64,000 nt of DNA from Diplolepis rosae (taxonomy: Eukaryota > Arthropoda > Insecta > Hymenoptera > Diplolepididae), in NCBI GenBank assembly GCA_030998225.1, contig JAPYXD010000723.1, positions 20,620,001 to 20,684,000 on the forward strand, written 5' to 3'. A model generated the notes under the pieces. The model worked only from the letters and a program-made list of their open reading frames with translations. It was not told where the DNA came from and did no database searches. Of the stretch, positions 1 through 10,703 are shown in pieces (positions within the stretch are counted from its first letter, which is position 1; each line of letters starts with the position of its first letter). Made by a program: the position numbers and the translations under genes.

Positions 1-2230
1 TCCATAGAAAGATTTACAAATTCTTTAATATTTAAATGGAAAATATTTTTTTTTAAATGAGAAATTAAGGTTAAAAATCTACATTCCTAATTACATGGTG
101 ATAGTAGATGAAAATTCTATACGATGTTGTTGTTAATAATTGGCTTTAGGGTCCAGAAATGATAACTCAGGAAGTCACATACTTTCAAACATTCCAAATC
201 TAATCGGAGTCCTCATCAGTGATCTTTATTTCTAATATTTTAAAACAGTGGATAAAATATTGCATATCCCTTTTTTGGAATAAACTTAAAAATGTAATAT
301 ATCGTGAGAAAATTTACATAAAATTTTACAGAAAACATTGGCAAATTATCTAAAAACTTCCTTAGGAATAAAAATAAATTTCTAGCACATAACTCTGATG
401 TAAATCAACTAAAAAGTAGTATATATTTGTGTCTAAATGCCACTGATGATATAGATGTAAGTACATATGTAGTATAAAATTACAAAGAATTATTTATGAA
501 AATTAGCTTAGAATTGCTAATACGAATTCTACACTGTTAGAATTTTCTACCGCAATTTCCCAGGACCTGGAAATACTGATACTTGTAATAGGAATAATTT
601 TACGTTTTGGTAACTGAAGTTCAATGCACTCACATGCAACTGAAAATTCATCCACATGCAATTGAAACTCAGTTACAGTTACACAATTTTATGATAATTT
701 TATAAAAGTTCTGTTACAGTTTGGTAGTTTTTAAGATATATTTTTTGAAAATTCAGTTGAGCTCTATAATATTAAGAAAACTTTGTTTTTATGTATATAT
801 AAAACTTCAGTACATTTTTTCCAATTTCAAGTTCTCATTTTACGTTTTAGTGGCTTATACGATAGATTTTTTAATGAAAAAAAGAAATGCTTTATACAAA
901 GGCAAAATTTTCTAATTGATGCAGTTGATCAAATTTTCAAACCCAAAATATGTTTTAATTAATATATTGATTTAAGTCTTCAAATATTTATTGACTTTGA
1001 ATTTTACTGAGAATTTTCCAAAAATTTCATATAATCTTAAAAATGTTTTTATTAGGCGAATGTTTTTACAAATATCAATAAAATTCCATAGTCAATAAAT
1101 GTTTAAAATTTCAAGTTGAGGTATTGATTGTAAATTCAGTAGCTTTGTTAGTTAACTATTTTAATCAGAAAATTCTTCATTTTCGTAGATTTTTCAATTT
1201 CTTAATTAAAAATTTATGCATAGGCCACAAAAACGTGAGGTGAAAATTTTGAATCACCAGTTACAATTTCTAGGCAACAAAAATGTTAATTCGATTGTGT
1301 AGGGTCCTAGCTGTTCGATAAAATCGATTAAAAAAATTTTTAGATGTACAGGGGTTTGAACTCGCATTTGCTGCATATCAGCCAATTACCTTGATCATTC
1401 TAATACGATCGTTATTGAATACTATTAATTTACGGACATTATATAATTAGGACGACATGTTTTTCCAAATTTCTGAAAAAAGATTATTTATACATGGCAT
1501 TCAAAGAAATATTTTTTAGATTTGGCTACAATCTTACATACAATGTTATATATTATATAATTAGAACTATTTTTTTTCGCTTTCGTCTTATTGCATATTT
1601 TTGAAAAAATGGATCAGCACCTGATTAATGACAGGGCAAAACAGCTAGGGCCCTACCACAATCGAATTAAATTTTCTGTTGCCTAGAAATTGTGGCTGAT
1701 GATTCCAAATTTTCACCTCACGTTTTTGTGGCCTATGCATAAATTTTTAATTAAAAAGTTGAAAAAATCTACGAAAATGAAGAATTTTCTGATTAAAATA
1801 GTTAACTAAAAAAGCTACTAAATTTCCAATCAATACCTTAACTTGAAACTTTAAACATTTATTGACTACGGAATTTTATTGATATCTGGAAAGCATTCGC
1901 CTAATATAAACATTTTTGAGATTATGTGAAATTCTTGGAAAATTCCAAGTAAAATTTTAAATTAATAAATCTTTGAAGCTTTAAATTAATATATTAATTA
2001 AAACATGTTTCGGTTTTATAAATTTTATCAACTGCATCAATTAGAAAATTTTGCTTATGTGTTTGCTTTTTTTCATTGAAAAGTCTATGCATATAAGCCA
2101 CTAAAACGTAAAATGAGAACATTTTTATCTACTATCACCATGTAATTAAGAAAGTAGATTTTTAACCTTAATTTCTTATTACTTATTTTTTTTAAATAAA
2201 ATATTTTCCATTTAATTTTTTAATTGAAAT
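1..2230. repeat. Giant foldback (inverted-repeat) element with an insertion in its left arm
   Basis: Two arms are inverted copies of each other. The right arm runs from about 1639 to 2225. The left arm is split into about 28-114 and about 832-1316. Shared blocks include ACATGGTGATAGTAGAT (near 93 and, reversed, near 2130) and GGCCACAAAAACGTGAGGTG (near 1223 and, reversed, near 1715). The loop (1317-1638) has no recognisable gene. The piece at about 115-831 has no partner in the right arm, so it is best read as a later insertion of about 0.7 kb. The left end may extend beyond the window. No transposase is seen, and the class is unknown. Confidence 0.75.
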
Positions 2231-3087
2231 AGTTGATTCACGTACTACAAAATTTTTTAAAAACTATTTTATTTGAAATAAATATTTGTATTTTATATAA
2301 GAGAAATCGTAAAGTGTAATTTCGTATGCAAATTTAGATGTGATTTTCGTTTTTTGAATACTGAAACCTTTTATTCACAGTTTTATAATAAAATTCATAT
2401 GTGAATAATATTACGTATTTTAAAAAGTTTTCTGAGTATTTTATTTGAATGAAATTTTTTTCAATGTTGCCTCATACCAAAGAAGAAACTCTATCGTATA
2501 ATTTCGAGTGTATAACTAGATATAATTTATGTATTACTTAAGTATTTTAATATTTTATTTTTTAAACTACAATATCATATTTTACCATTCCTTAATATAT
2601 AATATTCTCTACATAATTTTCTAATTGAACTATTTGATTTGCACAGCTAAAAAATATTGAAATTGATATTTTGTTTCGAATCTGAAAATTTATTGAGTTT
2701 AAATTTTAATAGAAAATCATCTTTTGAGTCTTTAAATCATCCTAAAATTTAAAATAAAATGTTTAGATATTCATGTTAAGTGAATGTTTTTGGAAATATC
2801 AAAGAAAGAAAGGTAATATCCTAAATGATAAATTTGGAGATTTTAAATTTGTCGTCTGCTTCGCGCCACTTTGACACGAAGTCGACAGAAACATAATTTT
2901 CGATCTTGGCTCAACAGACGAAAGCGTGAAATCGAAGCGAGGAAGTGGGGGACACACCGACACGGCGCGCTTGATTGTGTGTGCTCCCACATGGGAGCGT
3001 GGTGGGGGCCGCCAGCTCCCACGATCTGGGATCACTGTTTCATACACTGAGAGACTTTTCGTTAGAGTAAATCTTAAAAATTAATTA
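2231..3087. other. AT-rich intergenic DNA with a small GC-rich patch
   Basis: Mostly AT-rich sequence. A GC-richer patch at about 2860-3050 is open for 82 codons on the minus strand, but the product has no recognisable motif and no ATG context worth defending. Nothing else is seen. Confidence 0.4.
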
Positions 3088-3089
3088 TA

Positions 3090-3639
3090 TCAGGTGTACA
3101 AATAAGTTTCCGCCGTTTTTTATCAAAAATTGGACATTTATTGTGAATGAACGGAACTTTATGTTTTATTCAAAGTATTGTCCATCGTATTGGTCTTCTT
3201 GCGTTTGGCACGAATCTTGATCCAATAATGTTTCCAATTCCGCGTCTTCGTACACTTTCGGCCTTCCGCTACGTTCTTTGTCTTCAATGTCAAATTCACC
3301 GTTCTTAAACTTTTGAAATCACTCTCGATAACTTCTCTCACTTAAGGCAGCCTCGCCATATGTTTCTACAAGCAATCGATGCGCCTCAGCTGCAGATTTC
3401 TTCAAATTGAAGAAGTAAATCAAAAGTTCCCGCAAATGACGCTTATTCGGCTCAAAACTCGACATTTTCGCACACAAAAGAATATATTATACTGGTAAAA
3501 ATTCACTTATATTTCAAGGTTATGTTGTTGACAGATGTCCAACCTTACGACAGTGACGTTTTACATCTGTCAATTTCAACCAAAACTTACTGGTGGAACC
3601 AACTTCTCTCAAAAGGCGAAAACTTATTTGTATACCTGA
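3090..3639 (-). mobile_element. Internally deleted mariner element (550 bp)
   Basis: The terminal inverted repeats read TCAGGTGTACAAATAAGTTT at the left and TCAGGTATACAAATAAGTTT at the right (reversed). They are flanked by TA on both sides (3088-3089, 3640-3641), as expected for Tc1/mariner insertion. The inside carries a mariner transposase whose middle, including the catalytic domain, is missing. A second member of the same family lies at 12888-13850. Non-autonomous. Confidence 0.9.
3166..3465 (-). pseudogene. Mariner transposase, N-terminus joined to C-terminus (deleted)
   Basis: From the ATG at 3463-3465 the minus strand reads about 100 codons. The start (MSSFEPNKRHLRELL) and the AAEAHRLLVETYGEAALS block are the mariner helix-turn-helix DNA-binding region. 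It is followed by the SGRPKVYEDAELETLL linker. The frame then jumps from DSCQTQED straight to DGQYFE and stop; DGQYFE is a typical mariner carboxy end. About 240 residues holding the D,D34D catalytic triad are absent. One TGA replaces the Trp of the REWFQKF motif, while the related copy near 13065 keeps Trp. The product cannot be an active transposase. Confidence 0.85.
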
Positions 3640-3849
3640 TATTTTAGTATAATATTTGTTCAAAATGAGGCAAACAGGGTTTACGTATCAGAAAATAATA
3701 TAGTGGTTTTCAAGCGGCGAATTTAATATTTTCATTTGAATAAATGGAATATATGTTCTACTAACTGTTATAAAACCTACGAGAATTTGATATTCACAAT
3801 ATCAAAGTTACGAAGCGAAACAAAGAACATGCGAATCTGAAAATTACTA

Positions 3850-4393
3850 CACTCGAGATTCCCTATAATGAGATTTCCTGTAACAAGGCCTCCCTTTTAC
3901 GAGCGCGTCACGCCTCCCCATAACGAGCAGACGACCGACCCCTCTTCCCCCACTACTACGGAATGAAGCGCGCTCGAATTTGAAACGTTGTATTTTTTGC
4001 AAATTTCCCAATTTTTCATCCCGTTTTCCAAATTTGTCAAAATTTCCATTTTTTTATTAATCGTCAAGACTTTTCTATTTTTCTGGAAATATTCAAAAAT
4101 ACACCTGATAAGCGTAGATATTTTTATTATTATATTATTATATTTTTAGTACTTTTAGTACATACCGTCAAATAAGTCAATTCCATGTTCAATGCTCGCA
4201 AAAATCTTTTTTATACGCTTTTTACTAGGTAAATACAATTATTCACATGGCATCACTGACAGACTGACTGCTCGTATCTTATAATGCGCATCACAGCGCG
4301 TAGCAACGAGTAGGATATGGAGGGGATCCCTCTCACGCTCGATGCAGAGAGGTCTCCGATGCTCGAGCTTCTCGTTATAGGGAATCTCGAGTG
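3850..4393. mobile_element. Pogo/Tigger-like MITE (544 bp)
   Basis: Ends read CACTCGAGATTCCCTATAA and, reversed at the right, the same with ATAACGAGA following. TA flanks both sides (3848-3849, 4394-4395). The ends contain ATAACGAG-type repeats, common in pogo-like ends. The body is GC-richer than its surroundings and has no transposase. The superfamily is inferred from the TA duplication and TIR style only. Confidence 0.7.
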
Positions 4394-4395
4394 TA

Positions 4396-5183
4396 TATGA
4401 AAAATCACTCGCTCCACGAAAAGGTTTGTCATCCAGAAGCGACGGCTCCGGATTATGATTTCTTGTGTCTTTTTCTAATGCGTCCAAAACAAGAGGAAGA
4501 TAGAGGGGGGCTTTGGCACTGAGAAAAGGGGAGGTTTCAGTGGAAACACATACATAAATATTATTATCATACCTTATTTATGTTCACATATTTAAATACG
4601 CAATGAAACACTATTTATATTCGCACACGCTTGAATTAAATTTCAGAATCGCTTTTATTTACATTATATAAATAAACGCATTCCTAACGCTTAAAGCCTC
4701 TCGGCTATTCTCGCTTGTCATATTCGGAAAAAAATTTCGCTTATAAGTCACTACTCATTTGGACAGACTTGGATCGAGTCTGCGAAGCCAATCGGAAAAT
4801 GTCTGAAGCACTCGGATGACATTCTGAAACGAATTAAACGAATTATAGGAAAAACCGAGAATGAGTGTTTTGATTTTTGCTGTGCGACGCTAGGTTTCTG
4901 GCAAGTTCATATTCATAATATGAATTTCTCAAATTTGCTTTCCAGGTTATAATATTTATTACTCGACCTATTAGAATTATTTTTAGAAACCTTAGTAATC
5001 ATAATATCATTTTTTCGTACTCTCAAGTTTTCGAATGTAGATTCATATTATTTGGTATTTAAAATACTAATTTTTCTTCTATATGTTTTAAAGACTGTTA
5101 TGTCTATATTGAATTTCGATGCCATAATATGAAAAAGTTTAATAAAACCTCGGCTTTCCCCATTTTAAAACAATATTATACTA
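4396..5183. other. Intergenic DNA, nothing recognised
   Basis: AT-rich DNA between the MITE and the duplicated SPH unit. No convincing ORF, RNA or repeat seen. Confidence 0.4.
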
Positions 5184-5283
5184 TCTACAAGTGTACATAG
5201 TCAATAATTCATGAGCTACAAATTCATAACCGTCTTTGCGATAAGAAAAATCAGACGTCCCTGAGGATTTTTTAATCAAAGCC

Positions 5284-5290
5284 TATATAT
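5284..5290 (+). promoter_or_regulatory. TATA box of the SPH gene
   Basis: TATATAT lies about 50 bp upstream of the signal-peptide ATG (5339). The block with this box, the 5' leader and the ATG is conserved in the duplicated copy at about 11196-11260, so it was part of the duplicated promoter. Confidence 0.55.
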
Positions 5291-5338
5291 ACTCATCAAA
5301 CTGCTTCAAATACTAGTTGTTATCAAAATTTAGTCAAA

Positions 5339-8300
5339 ATGATATTTACAACTTGGTTTGTACTCTTTACCTTTGTAACTTTCACAAATACTGCAGGTAA
5401 ATATATCGCAAATTAGTACATATACACAGATTAGAATTTATTAGCACACCTTTACATACAAGCATCTCATATGTTCAGTTACGATATCTAAGTCTCAGCT
5501 GCAACATCTAGAATATTCATGTTAACCTATTTGCTATTGTATTAACCTATGTGCGACTATATTTTCTTCCACACTCGTAAAGAATGGTTAATTTTGCACG
5601 CCTGTAAAATAAACGCAAAGTGGGCGATTATAGACAGATTATTAAAATCTTAGACATCGCGCATGCGCAGATAGTTATTTGGAGCGTATTATTCTCTAGG
5701 GTAACAATTGTAGAGGGCAACAATAACAGTCACGTGATTAGAATAATGTCGAGATTGGTAATTTCTTTTCAAATATCATTTATGTGCCACCGGCGCGCAA
5801 ACTCGTTTTTTTGCTACAGTTAACAGTAGCGCAATGTAGTACGTTGCGCTACAAAGGAATGAAATGTAAAAATTGAACTGCGCACGCGCCCATAGCCATG
5901 AAACGAAGCTCAATCCTTCTCCTTACTCTTCTTCTTCTTCGTACAGAGTTAGCATCTTACTGGCAAAGCCTTGTACATTTGAATTGCGCATGCGTCTACT
6001 AAAATCCATTACTACTACACAAGATCGATAAAATCAAAATGGCCGGGACTAGTCGTGACATATCAAGTGTAATGACTAGCGCCGCAAACAACTACAATAC
6101 TAGATTAGATTCAAGTGTACGCATAAAAACTCGTATACGCACCGGAGTCACATAAAATAGAATACCTGCCAATGCACACAATTCGGGAAATTATGAGACT
6201 CGCGACAATGCTTCGTCTCGGCTTTGTCTCGGCTTCGTCTCGACTACGCCTTGGCTCCGATCTCCTGCGAGCATTGTCGCTCGTCACGCAATAACCCTCA
6301 TTGAGCGCCCAGGCACGTAATATACTATTGTGTCCAAACGGGCGGAAAAAGACGCATTGCATGCTTGCGCTTAGAGCGGCAAGCAGCCAATTGCGCCTCG
6401 GCGACTAAATCGGGCGAAAATGTTAATACCGCCCGCTTCAACGGGCGAAAATGTTCATACCGCCCTCTTCAACGGGAGAAATGTTCATACCGCCCTCTTC
6501 AACGGGCGAAATGTTCATACCACCCGCTTCAACGGGCTAAATTGATGAATAATGATGAATTTAAATATTTGTTTTCAATTAACTTTATAGGATATATAAA
6601 ATTGGCCATTTTATTGACCAGTATCGAAGAAATAATCGCTTATATCTTGTGCTTAAAGTTCTAAAGGCAGTATACCAGTATGTATTACGTAAAGGCGAAT
6701 TTACATTTACGACCTGCTTGAATCAAACTTTTAACACTTTTTTGCAAATAAGTAGAATCAATTTCAAAACTGAATCCATATCTGCATCACAACAAACTCA
6801 AAATCATCTCGAAGTCCAAAAAAAATTATGATTCTAAGTTTCTACACGTGAAAAAATGTGAAACTGGTACGAAGAAACATATCGTTGTTCTAGCTATATT
6901 ATTAACCATCCTAACCATACAGTACCGGTCAGAATTGTGGGACCACCTGTTTTTCGATAATTGCTTAAATTATCCTAAATTTGATTATGTGAGTGAAAAA
7001 ATTTGTTCTCTTAATTGAATTCAAAGCTATCCAAATTCTTCATAAAATGAGCCCAGCATGAATTCGTTTTGTTAATTTTTGAAGAAGTTATTGCAGAAAA
7101 AGTCAAAATTTCAATGCTTTCTTAAATTTTTAAATAACTTTCCAAATAATCAACATTTCTTAATATTCATGGACTAATTTTAAATCTAAATTTCTACAAA
7201 ATCGAACAAAATTCTTGGAATTGATGTGTAATTTTTTTCTTACATACTGCTCAAGGTTAAAGTTCAAATAAAAAAGTTTGAAAAATTTCAATATTGCTTT
7301 TGCTGAGAAAAACATTTTTATAAGATATATAAAATATATAATAATGAGTTTTCTATAGAATTACCTTAAAATATATATTTATATAATTTTCATTATGATT
7401 TTCCTACAGATGGAATGTTTTCGAAATTTCCCTACTTTTTTGTTACAATTTCAACTCTTTGTATTATGCAAGAAAAAATTTATAGATTTATAATGACAAT
7501 TTACTGCAATTCTGTATAATCTTAGCTTTGAAATGTGCCTAAGAGCATTGAAAAATGTTGAATGCTTCGAAAGTTATTTAAAATTTAAGAAAACATTGAA
7601 ATTTGGACTTTTTTGCAATAACTTCTTCAAAATTTAACAAAATGACTTCATTCCAGACTAATTTTAAAGATAATTTTGATGGCTTTCACATTATTAAGAG
7701 TACAAATTTCATCACTCACAGAACTGAAATTAAGATAATTTAAGCAATTATCGAAAAACAGGTGGTCCCACATTTCTGACCGGTAGTGTACATATGGCTG
7801 ATATGACCTAAAATATCCTTGAGACAGCTAAAATTTTGTTCCGTGTAAAATTTGAAACAATTATTCATTTTGAAGACTTATTTTGTTCAAAATTTGGTCA
7901 TTTTGACATTTTGAGGGTCCAAATTGTTTCGTATTCTTGAAATTTTAGAAAATAAAATTACTCATTCTGTTGTGTAATAAATTTTCCTTACTTTTCGTGC
8001 ATAAAATTACTAGTAAATGTTATTTAAATGAATTGTTGCACTATCGGTATTATATCGGTATTTTCTTTGTTACCTTTGCAAGTTTATTTTACCGAAAACT
8101 TTCGAGCTCTACTCGTCCTGTATGTAATATTCGCTTCCGGCTCGTACTGATATCTTCACGACCTTCATAAAAAGACCGCTTTTTTGCACTTGTATCACAA
8201 TATATTATTTTATCAATCGAAACTTGTAGCTTATGAGATAAGGCTTTTTTTAAACCTGACTGCATATGAAGCCAATCATGAAAGCACATGCTTTCCGTCT

Positions 8301-9425
8301 ATGATTTTTGTTTCACGTTACAGTGCTTAATTCATCTCGAATAAATGGTAAAATAATATGCGGAGAACCTAGTAGTACATCCAGAATAGGGTCGTATTTG
8401 GGTGTTATAACAAGAAAAACTGAAGTCAGAGAAGTATGGGAACCCTTTTGCACTGCATCTCTAATTTCGAAAAATATTGCAGTATCTGCAGGATTTTGTT
8501 TGACTTTAATTGGCAAAAAATCTGAATTGTATAAAAATTTCAAGGTTCATTTCCGTAAAACTATGAATGTATACAATAATTCAATTGCTTATTCCATTGA
8601 AAAATTGTATCGCCATTATGATTATATGCGGCAACATGGCGATCTTAAAGAGACCCTTGATATTGGACTGATTCTGGTAAGTTAATCGACGAGTTTATTA
8701 TACATTGAGTCAATAAATAAATCCAAATCGTTTTTAATTATTAATGTTTATTATCAGAGTCTCCCAAAGTTAATCCTGAATCAGGACATTCAAGCTGTTT
8801 TGCGTTTCAAATCGTTAAAATTCTACAGCCTTTAAAGTAGCTCTCCAAATAATGAATACAGAAATCATTTTGTACTCACTAAAAAAATATTTATTGCAGA
8901 TTGACCGCAGTAGATCGATTAAGATTAGGAGAGTTGCCATTTCACCTAATCCCGCCATGAATATTAGAACTGGTACAATATTTGGGTGGCGAAATCCATC
9001 TAGTGGAATTAAAATTACGAAAGGAGATCTAGTAAAGATGCCTATCCAAACTGAAAATTATTTGGATTGCTTAGCGAAACTTCATGATGCTGGTTATATT
9101 TATGACAATAACGTTCAGTTTTGCGGGATACCGCATTTAGAACATCAAAAGTTAACTTGGGTAATTGATTTGATTGACTTTATTAACAAATAACATTGCA
9201 GTACCTACTGCATATATTTTGAGTGGATTTATATATGAACTTGCAATGTATAAAAGTAAGGTTTCTATTATTACTTAGCTTGACTGTGGTTGTCCTCTGA
9301 TTGATACAAAAGGTCAACTCTTTGGAATTATTACTCATATACCACAGGACGATGAACCTATTGTGTTCGCCAGGGTTAATAATTTAGTGCCATTTATTAA
9401 GACATTCATTGACATTGCTTTTTGA
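5339..9425 (+). CDS. Secreted non-catalytic chymotrypsin-like serine protease homologue (SPH), multi-exon
   Basis: Predicted exons: exon 1, 5339-5396 (19-residue hydrophobic signal peptide, donor GTAAAT); exon 2, 8324-8676 (acceptor TTACAG, donor GTAAGT; the phase joins as Val); exon 4, 8900-9160; exon 5, 9279-9425 (stop TGA). A middle exon beginning near 8758 is likely, but its donor is unclear, because the frame that follows exon 2 meets a TAA near 8834. The fold is S1 trypsin-like: FCTASLISKNIAVSAGFC matches the C42-C58 region, DIGLIL the Asp102 strand, FGW the GWG turn, and DCGCPLID the GDSGGPL motif. His57 is Phe and Ser195 is Cys, so no peptidase activity is expected. Such SPHs act as cofactors or decoys in insect immunity and also occur in wasp venoms; which applies here is unknown. 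It may also be decaying. Confidence 0.7.
5691..6575. other. Intron-1 segment present only in unit A, with hairpin-rich repeats
   Basis: Unit B runs directly from the equivalent of 5690 to the equivalent of 6576 (near 27300), so this roughly 0.88-kb piece was probably inserted in A or lost from B. It is GC-richer than its flanks. It contains an inverted pair (GCGACAATGCT near 6206, AGCATTGTCGC near 6271) around CTCGGCTTCGTCTCG repeats. No terminal repeats or coding potential were recognised. Confidence 0.5.
6415..6540. repeat. Tandem repeat, about 30-bp unit, four copies
   Basis: The unit is approximately TTCAACGGGCGAAAATGTTC then ATACCGCCCTC. Each unit boundary can pair (GCCC-GCTTCAAC-GGGC), giving a row of small hairpins. 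Copies differ at one or two positions. It lies in the first intron of the SPH gene. Confidence 0.8.
6920..7788. mobile_element. Foldback TIR element in SPH intron 1 (869 bp)
   Basis: Ends are CAGTACCGGTCAGAATTGTG and, reversed, CACTACCGGTCAGAAATGTG, flanked by TA (6918-6919, 7789-7790). The inverted arms continue inward for over 250 bp, so much of the element can fold on itself. No transposase frame remains. The TA target and Tc1-style ends suggest a Tc1/mariner-type MITE. Absent from unit B, so it arrived after the duplication or was lost there. Confidence 0.85.
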
Positions 9426-9754
9426 AACACATTGTCATTCTGATGGTTGACTATAGTAACAAGCTACCGCAAAACCAAAAAACCTTTGTCAGGTACTTTG
9501 ACTTGTACTCCCATGTCTACTTGTCTTGTGACTACAAACAAAGAATCGCAAATTTTTAATACTGTGACTTGAAAAATTACTATTGAAAAATCCGCAGATT
9601 CACAAAATTTTTCCTAAATTTCAAATAATTGCTTTAAACTCTCTAAGCGATATTATTTAAAAAAATTTAAATGTCTTCAAAACCATATGAAATTTATTTA
9701 CAAATATAAGAAATTTCAGGTTATAACATATTCAGTATAGAATTTTGCGGTTCC
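9426..9754. other. 3' flank of the SPH gene
   Basis: The first part (to about 9510) is shared with unit B downstream of exon 5'. The rest is AT-rich with nothing recognised. Confidence 0.4.
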
Positions 9755-9870
9755 TCCAGATAATTATTAAAGAACGAGAAAAAATCTGCCATAGCCAAGA
9801 TTTGAACCGGAGTCCCCACATTACATCAGTGATACGCTAACCGTTTACGCCACCAAGGCCTCAGCAGATT
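9755..9870 (-). mobile_element. tRNA-derived SINE
   Basis: On the minus strand the head looks like a tRNA gene. An A box (TGGCGTAAACGG, 9842-9853) and a B box (GGTTCAAATCT, about 9799-9809) are spaced as in an RNA polymerase III internal promoter. They are followed by a tail CAGATTTTTTCTCGTTC and an AT-rich end. The related fragment at 32445-32505 has the perfect B box GGTTCGAATCC and the same tail, so this is a dispersed family and not a single tRNA gene. The tRNA fold itself is degenerate. Confidence 0.75.
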
Positions 9871-10285
9871 CTTTCTCGTTCTTCGTCGTCATGTGCAGTA
9901 TGATTCTCTCTTTATTTATATGCTTGTGAGTTTTAACTCTAGATTGAAACACTTTAATTTGTAAAAATAGTACTAAGCCACGTGTATATCAAATTATAAT
10001 TGTTGATAGATGTTATTTAAATCGCTTAACACGTGAGATTACTATTTCTTTGAAATTTGCGATTGAAATGAAAAGTTACGTTTTTACGCTAAATACGCTT
10101 TTGATTATTGAAGTGTTACAAATATAAAATAAAAATAACAACGAAGTTATGTCGAAGCCATGTAGAAATCAACAAAGTTTAAGGAACCTTCATTTGTATA
10201 ATTTTCATATTTTAAAATAGGAAAATTGTGGAATTCGAAATATTAGAAAATAATTTTATTACTTTTAGTGACCTAAATAATAAAA

Positions 10286-10468
10286 TTGAAGCTGAAGAAC
10301 TCTGGCCGGGCACCCAATAAAGTCACTTATACTCAAATGGGGCGGATTGTATGCCAGTTTGACAATCTCAGATTACAAGTCCGAAATATGAAACAAGCTA
10401 TAGAATTTGCAAGGGGCATTTCAAGTGATTGGCTTTTAAACAACCCCTGTTTGTCAGAGTACTTCTAG
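10286..10468 (+). other. Short open frame of unknown nature, partly conserved in unit B
   Basis: Open for 60 codons, with a possible ATG at about 10337. The segment around QAIEFARGISSDWLL is also present in unit B at about 32865-32910. No domain is recognised and no signal peptide is seen. It may be non-coding duplicated DNA or an exon of the neighbouring SPH relic. Confidence 0.25.
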
Positions 10469-10519
10469 AACTTTTCTGATGAATGAAATTATAAATTTCA
10501 CTGCCTTAAATTTTTTTAG

Positions 10520-10690
10520 ATAAACTTTTAATCGCACAAACCACGAAGAGTACATTGATGACCATAGAGGTTCATTTTTAGGAGCTGTATCTCGTGACCC
10601 AAAGCTAAGAAAAACAAAAGTCATGCTTGTTTTTCTAATCCAAAATTAGTCAAGTTCAACTGGTTTGAAAGAGGATACAAATTAAAAGTA
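10520..10690 (+). pseudogene. Relic exon resembling SPH exon 2
   Basis: After a plausible acceptor (TTTTTTTAG at 10511-10519) the plus strand reads NRTNHEEYIDDHRG then SFLGAVSRDPKLRKTKV before a TAG. The GSFLGAVSRDPKLRKTKV stretch aligns with GSYLGVITRKTEVREVW of the SPH gene's exon 2. The homologous piece in unit B is 38731-38890. This suggests that the ancestral locus already held more than one SPH-like gene before the unit duplicated. No downstream exons are visible. Confidence 0.45.
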
Positions 10691-10703
10691 TTTTTATAAT
10701 AAT

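Larger units (their letters stand above)
5184..10703. repeat. Duplication unit A (SPH locus, first copy)
   Basis: This stretch is repeated in the same order and orientation in unit B (from 11098). Matching blocks: promoter plus exon 1 (5184-5355 with 11098-11265); 5560-5700 with 27150-27300; 6600-6860 with 27320-27400 and 28865-28980; 7840-9480 with 30690-32430; 10135-10500 with 32740-32913 and 33326-33418; 10520-10690 with 38731-38890. Unit A carries its own insertions: an intron segment at about 5691-6575 and the MITE at 6920-7788. Confidence 0.85.

Noticed and set aside
1340..1405. tRNA-like B box (GAGTTCAAACCCC on the minus strand) in the loop of the giant foldback
   Set aside because: No convincing A box or tail shared with the SINEs at 9755 and 32445; too weak to call.
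2799..3047. 82-codon minus-strand frame in the GC-rich patch
   Set aside because: No motif and no start-site support; ends right beside a mariner insertion.
6415..6540. CRISPR-like array
   Set aside because: Repeats are contiguous with no unique spacers, and the genome is eukaryotic; a simple minisatellite fits.
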